Counted from the first letter of the stretch, positions 17,135-26,784 are shown. The stretch: 64,000 nt of DNA from Streptomyces sp. CB01635 (GCF_002803065.1 NZ_NNBL01000004.1:469909-533908); one strand, 5' to 3'. Program-made: numbers and translations. Notes: a model not told the origin generated them from the sequence alone.

Positions 17135-18208
17135 ATGTCCCCCACGCTGACCGATCTCTGTCACTATCCGATCGTGCAGGCACCCATGGCGGGCGGTGCC
17201 TCCTGTCCGCAGCTCGCCGCCGCCGTGTCGGAGGCCGGCGGGCTCGGATTCCTCGCCGCCGGGTACAAGACCGCCGACGGGATGTACCAGGAGATCAAGC
17301 AGGTACGGGGGCTGACCAACCAGCCGTTCGGCGTCAATCTCTTCATGCCGCAGTCCGAGTACGCGGACCCCGCGGCCGTCGCCGTCTACGCCAGCCAGCT
17401 CGCCGGTGAGGCCGCTTGGTACGACACACAGCTCGGGGACCCGGACTGCGGCCTCGACGACGGCTTCGACGCGAAGCTCGCCATCCTCCTCGACGACCCG
17501 GTACCGGTCGTCACCTTCACCTTCGGCTGCCCGAGCCGCGACGTCCTCAACTCCCTCGCCCGCGTCGGCACCCTCACCGCCGTCACCGTGACCACCGCGG
17601 ACGAGGCGCAGGCCGCCCAGCGGGCCGGCGCCGACGCGGTGTGCGTCCAGGGCATCGAGGCGGGCGGCCACCAGGGCACCCACCGGGACAACCCGGAGGC
17701 CGACGGATCCGGCATCGGGCTCATCGCGCTGATCACCCAGGTCCGCGAGGCCGTACAGATCCCGATCATCGCCACCGGCGGACTCATGCGCGGCGGACAG
17801 CTCGCCGCCGTGCTCGCCGCGGGCGCCGACGCCGGACAGTTCGGCACGGCCTTCCTGGTCTGCCCCGAGTCCGGCGCCAACGTCCTGCACAAGCAGGCCA
17901 TGACGAACCCGTTGTTCGTGCGGACCGAGCTGACCCGGGCCTTCTCGGGCCGCCCCGCGCGCGGCCTCGTGAACCGGTTCATGCGCGAGCACGGCCCGTA
18001 CGCGCCCGCCGCCTACCCCCAGATCCACCACATGACGTCGACGCTGCGCAAGGCCGCCGCCAAGGCGGGGGACCCGCAGGGGATGGCGCTGTGGGCCGGG
18101 CAGGGCCACCGGCTCGCCCGTGAGCTGCCCGCCGGCCGGCTCGTCGAGGCGCTCGCGGCGGAACTCGCGGAGGCGAAGGACGCGTTGGGCGCGCGGGGTG
18201 CCGCATGA
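17135..18208 (+). CDS. Nitronate monooxygenase (NPD-type flavin oxidoreductase)
   Basis: 357 residues from ATG 17135. This start follows the nested inverted repeat; the open frame reaches back to 17072, but only into the repeat. A TIM-barrel FMN-binding protein: PIVQAPMAGG at the N-terminus, TFTFGCPSRD, GADAVCVQGIEAGGHQGTH (the usual FMN and catalytic-His region) and PIIATGGLMRGGQLAAVLAAG. Family members oxidise nitronates such as propionate-3-nitronate; the physiological substrate is not known here. Its stop overlaps the rsmE start by four bases. Confidence 0.9.
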   Translation: MSPTLTDLCHYPIVQAPMAGGASCPQLAAAVSEAGGLGFLAAGYKTADGMYQEIKQVRGLTNQPFGVNLFMPQSEYADPAAVAVYASQLAGEAAWYDTQLGDPDCGLDDGFDAKLAILLDDPVPVVTFTFGCPSRDVLNSLARVGTLTAVTVTTADEAQAAQRAGADAVCVQGIEAGGHQGTHRDNPEADGSGIGLIALITQVREAVQIPIIATGGLMRGGQLAAVLAAGADAGQFGTAFLVCPESGANVLHKQAMTNPLFVRTELTRAFSGRPARGLVNRFMREHGPYAPAAYPQIHHMTSTLRKAAAKAGDPQGMALWAGQGHRLARELPAGRLVEALAAELAEAKDALGARGAA

Positions 18209-18948
18209 CGGCGCCGGTGTTCGTCGTCGACGAGGTGCCGTCCGCCAGAACGTTCGTGCTCGACGGGGCCGAGGGACGGCACGCGGTGTCCGTGAAGCGG
18301 CTGCGCGCCGGTGAGGACGTCGTCCTGACCGACGGTCGCGGGCGCTGGACCGAGGCGGTCGTGGAGGCCGCCGAGGGCAAGGACCGGCTCGTCGTCACGG
18401 CGGGCCCCGCCCAGGAGGAGCCCGCGCAGGCACCCAGGATCACCGTCGTCCAGGCCCTGCCCAAGGGCGACCGGGGCGAGCTCGCCGTCGAGACCATGAC
18501 GGAGACCGGCGTCGACGCGATCGTGCCGTGGCAGGCCGCCCGCTGCATCACGCAGTGGAAGGGCGACCGCGGTGCCAAGGCGCTCGGCAAGTGGCGGGCC
18601 ACCGCGCGTGAGGCGGGCAAGCAGTCCCGCCGGGTGCGCTTCCCGGACGTCGCGGACGCCGCGTCGACCAAGCAGGTCGCGGCACTGCTCGCCGGGGCGG
18701 ACTTCGCGGCCGTACTGCACGAGGACCGCGACTGCGACAGCGGCGCCCTCGCCACGGTGGAGCTGCCCACGGCCGGGGACGTCGTCCTCGTGGTCGGCCC
18801 GGAGGGCGGCGTCTCGCCCGACGAGCTCGCCGCGTTCGCCGAGGCGGGCGCGCGCCCGTACCGGCTCGGGCGTAGCGTTTTGCGTACGTCGACCGCGGGG
18901 ACCGCCGCGACGGCGCTGCTCCTCGGCCGCACCGGCCGCTGGTCCTGA
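18205..18948 (+). CDS. rsmE: 16S rRNA (uracil1498-N3)-methyltransferase RsmE
   Basis: 247 residues from ATG 18205, in an ATGA overlap with the upstream gene. An N-terminal PUA-like domain (EGRHAVSVKRLRAGEDVVL) is followed by a SPOUT methyltransferase with the trefoil-knot motifs VVGPEGGVSPDE and LGRSVLRTSTAGTAATALL. RsmE methylates U1498 of 16S rRNA in the assembled 30S subunit. Association with hrcA-dnaJ is common in Gram-positive genomes. Confidence 0.95.
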   Translation: MTAPVFVVDEVPSARTFVLDGAEGRHAVSVKRLRAGEDVVLTDGRGRWTEAVVEAAEGKDRLVVTAGPAQEEPAQAPRITVVQALPKGDRGELAVETMTETGVDAIVPWQAARCITQWKGDRGAKALGKWRATAREAGKQSRRVRFPDVADAASTKQVAALLAGADFAAVLHEDRDCDSGALATVELPTAGDVVLVVGPEGGVSPDELAAFAEAGARPYRLGRSVLRTSTAGTAATALLLGRTGRWS

Positions 18949-18968
18949 TCAACCCCTGAGGGGAACGC

Positions 18969-19361
18969 GTGGAACTCGCCCAGGTCAGACTCCTCGTCTC
19001 CGACTTCCGTGCCTGTTACCACTTCTACGCGGACGTGCTCGGCCTCAAGCCGCAGTCGGGCGCGGAGGACGGGCCGTACGAGAAGTTCAGCCCCACGGCG
19101 GGCTCCGCGGGCATCGGGCTCGAGGACCGGGCGCTGATGGCGCAGGTCATCGGCGATCTGAGTGACGCCCCGGACGGGCACCGGTCCCTCGTCGTGCTGC
19201 GGGTCGACGACCTGGACGAGTACTGCGAGCAGATCGTCGCGCGCGGCGCCGAGATCCTCCACGGGCCCGCGCCGATGACCGACCGGATGCGGGTCGCCCA
19301 CCTCAAGGACCCCGAGGGCAACATCGTGGAGCTCCAGGAGTGGCTCCTGATGCGCGGCTGA
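18969..19361 (+). CDS. VOC-superfamily (glyoxalase/dioxygenase fold) protein
   Basis: 130 residues from GTG 18969, with GAGGGG upstream. Two paired beta-alpha-beta-beta-beta modules are recognisable: VRLLVSDFRACYHFYADVLG at the start and LKDPEGNIVELQEWL at the end, the latter holding the usual glutamate ligand. The VOC fold covers glyoxalases, dioxygenases and resistance proteins, so a specific activity cannot be given. It lies 20 bases after rsmE and is probably read with it. Confidence 0.85.
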   Translation: MELAQVRLLVSDFRACYHFYADVLGLKPQSGAEDGPYEKFSPTAGSAGIGLEDRALMAQVIGDLSDAPDGHRSLVVLRVDDLDEYCEQIVARGAEILHGPAPMTDRMRVAHLKDPEGNIVELQEWLLMRG

Positions 19362-19452
19362 CCCCCCTCGCCGGCGGTGGCGTCGCGCAGCGGTCCGGGG
19401 CAAGTGACCAAACCCCCTGACCTGGCCGTGCGCGCGTGCCTAGGGTGATCGG

Positions 19453-22400
19453 GTGACACGGACAGCGCACTCTGGATATCTCCGGTTCCCGCATCTGCAC
19501 GGCGAGTTGGCCGCCTTCACCGCCGAGGACGACGTCTGGGTCGCTTCTCTCGACGGTGGGCGCGCCTGGCGCGTCAGCGCCGACAACGTCCCCGTCAGCC
19601 ATCCCCGGATCTCGCCCGACGGCACCACCGTCGCCTGGACGTCCACCCGCGACGGCGCCCCCGAGGTGCACATCGCCCCGGTCGACGGCGGACCCTCGAA
19701 ACGCCTTACGTACTGGGGCAGTTCGAGGACGACGGTGCGCGGCTGGACCCCCGACGGCCGGGTCCTCGCGCTCAGCACCCAGGGCCAGGCGTCCCTGCGC
19801 CGCAGCTGGGCGAGGGCCGTACCCCTCGACGGCGGACCCGCCACCACACTGCCGTACGGGCCCGTGGGCGACGTCGTGACCGGGCCCGGCGGGCAGGTCG
19901 TCCTGCTGTCCGCGCCGATGGGCCGCGAGGCCGCCTGGTGGAAGCGCTACCGGGGCGGCACCGCAGGGAAGTTGTGGATCGACCGGGCGGGCGACGGCGA
20001 GTTCGTCCGCCTCCACGAGGAGCTCGACGGGAACATCGAGTACCCGATGTGGGTCGGCGACCGGGTGGCTTTCCTGTCCGACCACGAAGGTGTCGGCGCC
20101 CTGTACTCGTCGCTCGCCGACGGCAGTTCACTGCGCCGGCACACGCCGGTCGACGGCTTCTACGCCCGGCACGCGTCGAGCGACGGCACGCGCGTCGTGT
20201 ACTCCTCGGCCGGTGAGCTGTGGATCGTGGATGCCCTCGACAGCGCGGCCGGCGCGGAGGGCGCCGTGCCGCGCCGCCTCGACATCCGCCTCGGCGGGCA
20301 GCGCGTCGACCTCCAGCCCCACCCCGTCAGCGCCGCCCGCTGGTTCGGCGCGGCGGCACCCGACCACACCGCGCGCGGCAGCGCCGTCTCGGTGCGCGGC
20401 GCGGTCCACTGGGTCACCCACCGTTCCGGGCCCGCCCGCGCGCTGGCCGCCCGGCCCGGCGTACGGGCCCGCCTCCCGCGCACCTTCCGCGTCGAGGGCG
20501 AGGAACACGTGGTGTGGGTGACGGACGCCGAGGGCGACGACGCCCTGGAGTTCGCGCCCGCCACCGGCATCGCGCCCGGCGCCACCCCGCGCAGGCTCGC
20601 CGCCGGGCAGCTCGGCCGCGTACTGAACCTCGCGATGGCGCCCGACGGCAGCCGGGCCGCCGTCGCCTCGCACGACGGGCGTGTGCTGCTCGTCGAGCGC
20701 GAGAACGGCGAGGTCAGGGAGGTCGACCGCAGCGAGGACGGCCACGTGAGCGGCCTCGTCTTCTCGCCGGACTCGGCGTGGCTCGCCTGGTCGCACCCCG
20801 GCCCCTCGCCCCTGCGCCAGCTCAAGCTCGCCAACACCGCCGACCTGTCGGTGACGGAGGCGACGCCGCTGCGGTTCCGGGACTACGCGCCCGCGTTCAC
20901 CCTCGACGGCAAACACCTCGCGTTCCTCTCCGCGCGCTCCTTCGACCCGGTCTACGACGAGCACGTCTTCGACCTCGCGTTCGTCGGGGGCTCGCGGCCG
21001 CACCTGATCACGCTCGCCGCGGCCACGCCGTCCCCGTTCGGCCCCCAGCGCCACGGCCGTCCCTTCGACACCCCGGACAGCCCCGGCGCCGAGACCCCCG
21101 ACAGCGAGGGCACCCCCACCACCCGTATCGACCTCGAAGGGCTCGCCGACCGCATCGTCGCGTTCCCCGTGGAGGCCGCCCGCTACACGACCCTGCGGGC
21201 CGCCAAGGACGGCGTCCTGTGGCTGCGGCACCCGGTCCAGGGCGTGCTCGGCGCGTCCCGGGCCACCCCCGACGACCCCGACCCCAAGAGCGAGCTCGAA
21301 CGCTACGACCTCGCCCAGCAGCGCATCGAGCACCTCGCCTCGGACGCCGACCACCTGACCGTCAGCGGCGACGGCAAGCGCGTCCTGCTGTGGACCGACG
21401 GCAAGCTCAAGGTCGTGCCGAGCGACCGGCGCGCCTCCTCCGACGACGACAGCGACACCAACATCACGGTCGACCTGAGCCGGGTCCGCCAGGACGTCGA
21501 CCCCGTCGCCGAGTGGCGGCAGATGTACGACGAGGCGGGCCGCCTCATGCGGGACAACTTCTGGCGCGCGGACATGGACGGCGTCGACTGGGACGGCGTC
21601 CTGGAGCGCTACCGGCCCGTCCTCGACCGCGTCGCCACCCACGACGACCTCGTCGACCTCCTGTGGGAGGTCCAGGGCGAACTCGGCACCTCCCACGCCT
21701 ACGTCACGCCGAGCGGCGGCTGGAGCGGCGGCGACAGGCGGCAGGGCCTCCTCGGCGCGGACATCTCCCGCCACGAGGACGGCAGTTGGCGCATCGACCG
21801 CGTCCTGCCCACCGAGACGTCCGACCCACGCGCCCACGCACCGCTCGCCGCGCCCGGGGTGGCCGTGCGCGCGGGTGACGCGATCATCGCGGTGGCCGGA
21901 CGCCCCGTCGACCCCGTCACCGGTCCGGGACCGCTCCTCGTCGGGACAGCGGGCAAGCCCGTCGAGCTGACCGTCTCCCCGGCCGGCGGCGGCGACCCGC
22001 GCCACGCGGTCGTCGTCCCCGTCGCCGACGAAGAGCCGCTGCGCTACCACGCCTGGGTCGTCGACCGCCGCGCCCACGTCCACGAGCAGTCGGGCGGCCG
22101 CCTCGGCTATCTCCACGTGCCCGACATGCAGGCCCCCGGCTGGGCCCAGATCCACCGCGACCTGCGGGTCGAGGTGGCGCGCGAGGGGCTCATCGTCGAC
22201 GTGCGCGAGAACCGCGGCGGACACACCTCGCAGCTCGTCGTCGAGAAGCTGGCCCGCCGGGTCGTCGGCTGGGACCTGCCGCGCGGCTCCCGCCCCTTCA
22301 GCTACCCGATGGACGCGCCCCGCGGCCCCGTGGTGGCCGTCGCCAACGAGTTCTCCGGCTCCGACGGCGACATCGTCAACGCGGCGATCAAGGCGCTCGG

Positions 22401-22701
22401 GATCGGCCCCGTGGTCGGTGTGCGCACCTGGGGCGGCGTCATCGGCATCGACAGCCGCTACCGGCTCGTCGACGGCACGCTGGTGACCCAGCCGAAGTAC
22501 GCGACCTGGCTGGACGGCTACGAGTGGGGGGTGGAGAACCACGGCGTCGACCCCGACGTCGAAGTGGTCGCCGCCCCGCAGGACCACGCGGCCGGGCGCG
22601 ACCCGCAGCTCGACGAGGCCGTGCGCATCGCGCTGGCGGCGCTCGCCGAGAACCCGGCGCGCACGGCACCCGAACTCCCGGAACCGCGCGTACGGGAGTG
22701 A
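19453..22701 (+). CDS. Tricorn-type S41 family protease
   Basis: 1082 residues from GTG 19453. N-terminal beta-propeller repeats (SPDGTTVAWTSTRDG, DGVGALYS-like blades) fill about the first 680 residues. Next come a helical cap (MYDEAGRLMRDNFWRADMDG), a PDZ domain and the S41 core. Candidate catalytic residues, by comparison with Thermoplasma tricorn, are S747/H748 in LGTSHAYV, S970 and D971 in FSGSDGDI, and E1028 in WGVENHGVDPD. Tricorn trims peptides, in archaea downstream of the proteasome; Streptomyces has a proteasome too, so a similar role is plausible but inferred. No signal peptide is seen. Confidence 0.93.
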   Translation: MTRTAHSGYLRFPHLHGELAAFTAEDDVWVASLDGGRAWRVSADNVPVSHPRISPDGTTVAWTSTRDGAPEVHIAPVDGGPSKRLTYWGSSRTTVRGWTPDGRVLALSTQGQASLRRSWARAVPLDGGPATTLPYGPVGDVVTGPGGQVVLLSAPMGREAAWWKRYRGGTAGKLWIDRAGDGEFVRLHEELDGNIEYPMWVGDRVAFLSDHEGVGALYSSLADGSSLRRHTPVDGFYARHASSDGTRVVYSSAGELWIVDALDSAAGAEGAVPRRLDIRLGGQRVDLQPHPVSAARWFGAAAPDHTARGSAVSVRGAVHWVTHRSGPARALAARPGVRARLPRTFRVEGEEHVVWVTDAEGDDALEFAPATGIAPGATPRRLAAGQLGRVLNLAMAPDGSRAAVASHDGRVLLVERENGEVREVDRSEDGHVSGLVFSPDSAWLAWSHPGPSPLRQLKLANTADLSVTEATPLRFRDYAPAFTLDGKHLAFLSARSFDPVYDEHVFDLAFVGGSRPHLITLAAATPSPFGPQRHGRPFDTPDSPGAETPDSEGTPTTRIDLEGLADRIVAFPVEAARYTTLRAAKDGVLWLRHPVQGVLGASRATPDDPDPKSELERYDLAQQRIEHLASDADHLTVSGDGKRVLLWTDGKLKVVPSDRRASSDDDSDTNITVDLSRVRQDVDPVAEWRQMYDEAGRLMRDNFWRADMDGVDWDGVLERYRPVLDRVATHDDLVDLLWEVQGELGTSHAYVTPSGGWSGGDRRQGLLGADISRHEDGSWRIDRVLPTETSDPRAHAPLAAPGVAVRAGDAIIAVAGRPVDPVTGPGPLLVGTAGKPVELTVSPAGGGDPRHAVVVPVADEEPLRYHAWVVDRRAHVHEQSGGRLGYLHVPDMQAPGWAQIHRDLRVEVAREGLIVDVRENRGGHTSQLVVEKLARRVVGWDLPRGSRPFSYPMDAPRGPVVAVANEFSGSDGDIVNAAIKALGIGPVVGVRTWGGVIGIDSRYRLVDGTLVTQPKYATWLDGYEWGVENHGVDPDVEVVAAPQDHAAGRDPQLDEAVRIALAALAENPARTAPELPEPRVRE

Positions 22702-22789
22702 GGCCTGTCGTGGAGGCAGGCGCCGCGGGTGGCGGCGGGCCGGATAGCATTCCCGGCGTAGTGACCGGACGGTGTGAGGAGACGTGATC

Positions 22790-23143
22790 GTGGCCGGAGA
22801 GCCGCAGGCCGACTGCCTGTTCTGCAAGATCGTCGCGGGGGAGGTCCCGGCCACGCTGGTACGCGAGACCGAGACCACCGTCGCCTTCCGGGACATCAAC
22901 CCGCAGGCGCCGACCCATGTCCTCGTCATCCCGCGGGTCCACCACCGCGACGCCGCGGCCCTCGCCGCCGCCGAGCCGCAGATCGCCGCCGACGTGCTGC
23001 GGGAGACGGCCGAGGTCGCCGCCGAGGAGAAGCTCGACAGCTACCGCGTCGTGTTCAACACCGGCAGCGGCGCGGGCCAGACCGTCTTCCACGCCCACGC
23101 CCATGTCCTCGGGGGCCGCGGCCTCCAGTGGCCCCCCGGCTAG
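22790..23143 (+). CDS. HIT-family nucleotide-binding hydrolase
   Basis: 117 residues from GTG 22790, chosen over GTG 22784 because GAGGAG then lies eight rather than two bases away. The HIT motif HAHAHVLGG is present near the C-terminus, and CLFCKIVAGEVPA with INPQAPTHVLVIPR at the N-terminus. This is the Hint-like branch, which hydrolyses aminoacyl-AMP or similar nucleoside phosphoramidates. It stands 21 bases before the rnz start and is probably co-transcribed. Confidence 0.93.
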   Translation: MAGEPQADCLFCKIVAGEVPATLVRETETTVAFRDINPQAPTHVLVIPRVHHRDAAALAAAEPQIAADVLRETAEVAAEEKLDSYRVVFNTGSGAGQTVFHAHAHVLGGRGLQWPPG

Positions 23144-23163
23144 CGGGCGCCGGGCAACGCGCC

Positions 23164-24072
23164 GTGTCCGTAAGGGAATTGGTGGTGCTCGGCACCGCGA
23201 GTCAGGTGCCGACGAGGCACCGTAACCACAACGGCTACCTGCTGCGCTGGGACGGGGAGGGCATCCTCTTCGATCCCGGCGAGGGCACGCAGCGCCAGAT
23301 GCTGCGGGCCGGCGTCGCCGCGCACGACCTCAACCGGCTGTGCGTCACCCACTTCCACGGCGACCACTCCCTCGGCCTCGCCGGGGTCATCCAGCGCATC
23401 AACCTGGACCGGGTGCCGCACCCCGTCACGGCGCACTACCCGCGCTCCGGTCAGCGGTTCTTCGACCGGCTGCGGTACGCCACCGCGTACCGCGAGAGCG
23501 TCGCGCTCGCCGAGGAGCCGGTGTCCGGCGAGGGCGGCGTGCTCGCCGAGACGCCGTCGTACACGCTGGACGCGCGCCGCCTCTCCCACCCCGTCGAGTC
23601 CTACGGCTACCGCCTCGTGGAGCCCGACGGGCGCCGCATGCTGCCGGACCTGCTTGCCGAACACGGCATCTCCGGGCCCGACGTGGGGCTCCTCCAGCGG
23701 GACGGGTCCCTGCGCGGCGTCACCCTCGACGACGTGAGCGAGGTGCGGCGCGGGCAGCGGTTCGCGTTCGTCATGGACACCCGGCTCTGCGACGGGGTGA
23801 ACGAGCTCGCCGAGGGGTGCGACATGCTCGTCATCGAGTCGACGTTCCTCGACGGGGACCACCGACTGGCCTCCGACCACGGCCACTTGACCGCCGGGCA
23901 GGCCGCGCGCGTCGCGGCCGAGGGCGGGGTGCGGCATCTCGTGCTCACCCACTTCAGCCAGCGCTACTCCGACCCCGAGGAGTTCGAGCGCCAGGCCCGC
24001 GCCGCCGGCTTCGCCGGCGAGCTCACCGTGGCGCGGGACCTCGACCGCGTACAGGTGCCCAAACGCGTCTAA
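23164..24072 (+). CDS. rnz: Ribonuclease Z (tRNase Z)
   Basis: 302 residues from GTG 23164 (VSVRELVVLGTAS). The MBL-type metal motif THFHGDHSLG and the supporting GTASQVPTRHRNHNG, FDPGEGTQRQM, IESTFLDGD and HLVLTHFSQRYSD identify tRNase Z, which cleaves the 3' trailer of pre-tRNAs lacking an encoded CCA. The ribosome site is weak. The frame stays open upstream, but across the HIT gene, so the GTG is the sensible start. Confidence 0.93.
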   Translation: MSVRELVVLGTASQVPTRHRNHNGYLLRWDGEGILFDPGEGTQRQMLRAGVAAHDLNRLCVTHFHGDHSLGLAGVIQRINLDRVPHPVTAHYPRSGQRFFDRLRYATAYRESVALAEEPVSGEGGVLAETPSYTLDARRLSHPVESYGYRLVEPDGRRMLPDLLAEHGISGPDVGLLQRDGSLRGVTLDDVSEVRRGQRFAFVMDTRLCDGVNELAEGCDMLVIESTFLDGDHRLASDHGHLTAGQAARVAAEGGVRHLVLTHFSQRYSDPEEFERQARAAGFAGELTVARDLDRVQVPKRV

Positions 24073-24093
24073 TCCCGGGCGTACCATGCTCTG

Positions 24094-25098
24094 ATGTCCC
24101 TCGCTTCGCTCCCCAAAGCCGAACTCCACCTGCACATCGAAGGCACCCTCGAACCCGAGCTCGCCTTCGAACTCGCGGCCCGCAACGGCGTCGACCTGCC
24201 GTTCGCCGACACCGAGGCCCTCCGCAAGGCCTACCTCTTCGAAGACCTGCAGTCCTTCCTCGACCTGTACTACGGCCTGATGGCCGTCCTGCGCACCGAG
24301 GAGGACTTCGAGCAGCTCGCCGACGCCTACCTCGCGCGCGCCGCCGCGCAGGGCGTGCGGCACGCCGAGATCTTCTTCGACCCGCAGGCCCACACCGCCC
24401 GCGGTGTGCCGATCGGGACCGTGGTCGAGGGCCTGAGCGCCGCCCTGTCGAAGAGCGTGGAGCGCCACGGCGTCTCCACCCGTCTCATCATGTGCTTCCT
24501 GCGCGACCAGTCCGCCGAGTCGGCGATGCAGACCCTGGAGTCCGCGAAGCCCTACCTCGACCGGATCGTCGGCGTCGGCCTCGACTCCGCCGAGGTCGGC
24601 AACCCCGCCTCCAAGTTCCGCGAGGTGTACGAGGCCGCGGGCGCGCTCGGGCTGCGCAAGGTCGCCCACGCGGGCGAGGAGGGCGACCCCTCGTACGTAT
24701 GGGAGGCGCTCGACGTGCTCGGAGTCGAGCGCATCGACCACGGGCTCCGCTGCGTCGAGGACCCGGCGCTCGTCGAGCGACTCGTGCGGGACCGGGTGCC
24801 GCTGACGCTGTGTCCGCTGTCGAACGTGCGGCTGCGCGCCATCGACGTACTCGAAGACCACCCGCTGCCGCGGATGATGGACGCCGGTCTGCTCTGCACG
24901 GTGAACTCCGACGACCCGTCCTACTTCGGCGGATACGTCGGAGACACCTTCCACGCGGTCCACGAGGCGCTCGCGCTCGACCACGAGCGGCTGCGGGAGC
25001 TCGCCCGCAACTCGTTCGTCGCGTCGTTCCTCGACGACGACGAGGAGCTGCGCTCGCGCTACCTCGCCGAGGTCGACGCGTTCGCGTTCGACGACTGA
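24094..25098 (+). CDS. Adenosine/adenine deaminase family protein
   Basis: 334 residues from ATG 24094. Zinc and catalytic motifs of the amidohydrolase family are in place: AELHLHIEGTLEPE, VAHAGEEGDP, RIDHGLRC and NSDDPSYFGGYVGD. The HIEGTLEPE and NSDDP-YFGGY forms are those seen in the fungal and Pseudomonas adenine deaminases rather than in classical adenosine deaminase, so adenine may be the true substrate. Either way it feeds purine salvage. Its 3' end overlaps the convergent MFS gene by 40 bases. Confidence 0.88.
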   Translation: MSLASLPKAELHLHIEGTLEPELAFELAARNGVDLPFADTEALRKAYLFEDLQSFLDLYYGLMAVLRTEEDFEQLADAYLARAAAQGVRHAEIFFDPQAHTARGVPIGTVVEGLSAALSKSVERHGVSTRLIMCFLRDQSAESAMQTLESAKPYLDRIVGVGLDSAEVGNPASKFREVYEAAGALGLRKVAHAGEEGDPSYVWEALDVLGVERIDHGLRCVEDPALVERLVRDRVPLTLCPLSNVRLRAIDVLEDHPLPRMMDAGLLCTVNSDDPSYFGGYVGDTFHAVHEALALDHERLRELARNSFVASFLDDDEELRSRYLAEVDAFAFDD

Positions 25099-26435
25099 CC
25101 GAGCGCCGCCGAGCCGCCCCGCGGTCCCGCCGTGGAGAACTCCTCCTGCGTCGGGGCCGGTTGGGGTGTGCTCACCGTGATCTCCACGACCGGCTGCTCG
25201 GCCGCGCCCATCTGCGGGACCGCGCCCGCCGGGGCGCCCGTCACGCCGGCCACCAGAGCGGCGGGGGCGCCGCCCCTCCTGCGGACCGTGCCGGGCCGCA
25301 GCAGCGGGCTGCCGCCCGTGTGCAGCGCCACCGCCGTGAGCGGCAGTGCCAGGACGAGCAGCGCCACGGCGAGCGTCGTGCCCATCGCCGGATAGCCCGC
25401 CGTCTGCGACAGGACGCTGCCGGTGAGCGGGCCGCAGGCCGTGCCGAGCGACGCCGCCGAGCCGACGAGGACCGCCCAGCGGCCGCGCGGGTCCAGGGAC
25501 GCGGCCAGGCCGATCAGATACGACAGGACCACCGGGTACAGCGTGTTCCACGCGATCTCACCGGTCGCGAACGACGCGAGGTCGTCCGCGCGGGCGCTCA
25601 CCACGATGCAGCATGCGATCAGTGCCGTGCCCGCGCCGATCGGGGCGGCGCGGCCGAGCCGGGACCCGAGTGCGCCCGCGCCGAGCACGCCCACGAGCGC
25701 CGTGCCGAGCGCCACCGCGAAGACCGCGCCGACGGTGATCTCCGTCAGGCCCGCCTGGTCCGTGCCGATGCGGCTGCTGACGCCCCACAGGGAGTTCTGC
25801 GCCATCGACCAGCAGAGCATCGCGGCGGCCAGGACCAGGCCCGAACGGCGGAAGGGGAGAGGGCTTGCGGGCCTGTGCTGCCCGGCGGGGGCGGGGAGCC
25901 CGGCGGTGCCGCTCTCCAGGCCGGAGGTCGCCGGCCACGTCGCCAGCGCCGTCAGTGCGATCGCCGCGAACGGGAGCGCATGGCCCGTACCCAGATGCGG
26001 CATCGTCAGATACAGCGCACCCGCCAGCGCCGAGACGCTGAGCAGGCCCAGCGTCGACGCCCGGTGCGGGTCGCGCTGCCCGGCGATTCCCGTCGCGGCG
26101 ACCGTCGTGGCCGTGCCCGACCCGAAGCCGCCGGCCATCGCGCCGAGTACCACCAGAGGCACGAAGGACGTCGCCGCGGCCGCGCCGTATCCGAGCGCCG
26201 CGAGCAGCAGGCCCGCTCTGGCGAGGGTGCGGGGGCCGGTGCGGTCCACACGGCCGGCGAAGGTGAAGCCCGCCGCGGCCGAACTCATCAGCAGCGCACT
26301 GCCGATGAGGCCTGCCTGCGCCGGGGGGAGATGGAGGCTGTCGCCGAGGCGGCCCACGACGGTGGGCAGCAGATACGGGGCCAGATAACCGGCCGTGAAG
26401 AGGGCGACAAGGGGCCGGGGAGTGCGGCGGGACAC
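25059..26435 (-). CDS. MFS transporter, 12-TM type
   Basis: 458 residues from GTG 26435 (VSRRTPRPLVALFTAGYLAP). About twelve hydrophobic segments are visible, with the loop-2/3 region FTFAGRVDRTGPRTLARAG. A long hydrophilic Pro/Thr/Ser-rich tail of about 70 residues follows the last helix. The substrate is unknown; similarity is to drug/sugar-type efflux MFS proteins. The gene converges on the deaminase gene, and its last 13 codons are read from the opposite strand of that gene. Confidence 0.85.
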   Translation of the reverse strand: MSRRTPRPLVALFTAGYLAPYLLPTVVGRLGDSLHLPPAQAGLIGSALLMSSAAAGFTFAGRVDRTGPRTLARAGLLLAALGYGAAAATSFVPLVVLGAMAGGFGSGTATTVAATGIAGQRDPHRASTLGLLSVSALAGALYLTMPHLGTGHALPFAAIALTALATWPATSGLESGTAGLPAPAGQHRPASPLPFRRSGLVLAAAMLCWSMAQNSLWGVSSRIGTDQAGLTEITVGAVFAVALGTALVGVLGAGALGSRLGRAAPIGAGTALIACCIVVSARADDLASFATGEIAWNTLYPVVLSYLIGLAASLDPRGRWAVLVGSAASLGTACGPLTGSVLSQTAGYPAMGTTLAVALLVLALPLTAVALHTGGSPLLRPGTVRRRGGAPAALVAGVTGAPAGAVPQMGAAEQPVVEITVSTPQPAPTQEEFSTAGPRGGSAALGQSSNANASTSAR

Positions 26436-26784
26436 GGGCGTTCCAAAGCGTGGCGGTGTACGGGGATGAGGGCATGCGGAACTGCGGGGATGCCTGAACA
26501 GGCAAGGGGATTGGGGGGTGCGCCGGGGCTCGCGATACGAGGGGGCGCGGCCAATTTGTATCAAGCGCGGGGAGGGTGAAAACAGCTGGGCCGGTGTGAT
26601 CTGGGCCACGTTCTGTTTGGAGGGTAGGAGTGGGGGTAAACGAAGCTGTTTTTTCGAGGAAACAGGCAGCGACAGCGACCCCGGTCCGGGGGCGCCGACT
26701 CCCGTTCCGTACGCCGTGCTACGCGCGTTGCCCGTGGGGTATCAGGCACACTGTGCGGACCCTCACGACTCTGGGGAGCCCACC
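26436..26784. promoter_or_regulatory. 349-base divergent intergenic region between MFS and PfkB genes
   Basis: It contains patches of lower G+C, including a CTGTTTTTTCGAGG stretch near 26650. It should hold both promoters. No operator palindrome is convincing, and open frames here are short extensions of the PfkB frame without coding character. Confidence 0.45.

Noticed and set aside
20128..22929. A 933-codon minus-strand frame
   Set aside because: Shadow of the tricorn-type gene; its Val/Gly/Asp/Arg-rich translation has no domain structure.
22774..23163. An N-terminal extension of RNase Z
   Set aside because: The frame is open but overlaps the well-supported HIT gene and reads as Arg/Pro-rich noise.
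23140..25551. Long open frames on the minus strand and in another plus frame (23340-26579)
   Set aside because: Both are shadows of rnz, the deaminase and the MFS gene, with low-complexity Arg/Ala/Gly translation.
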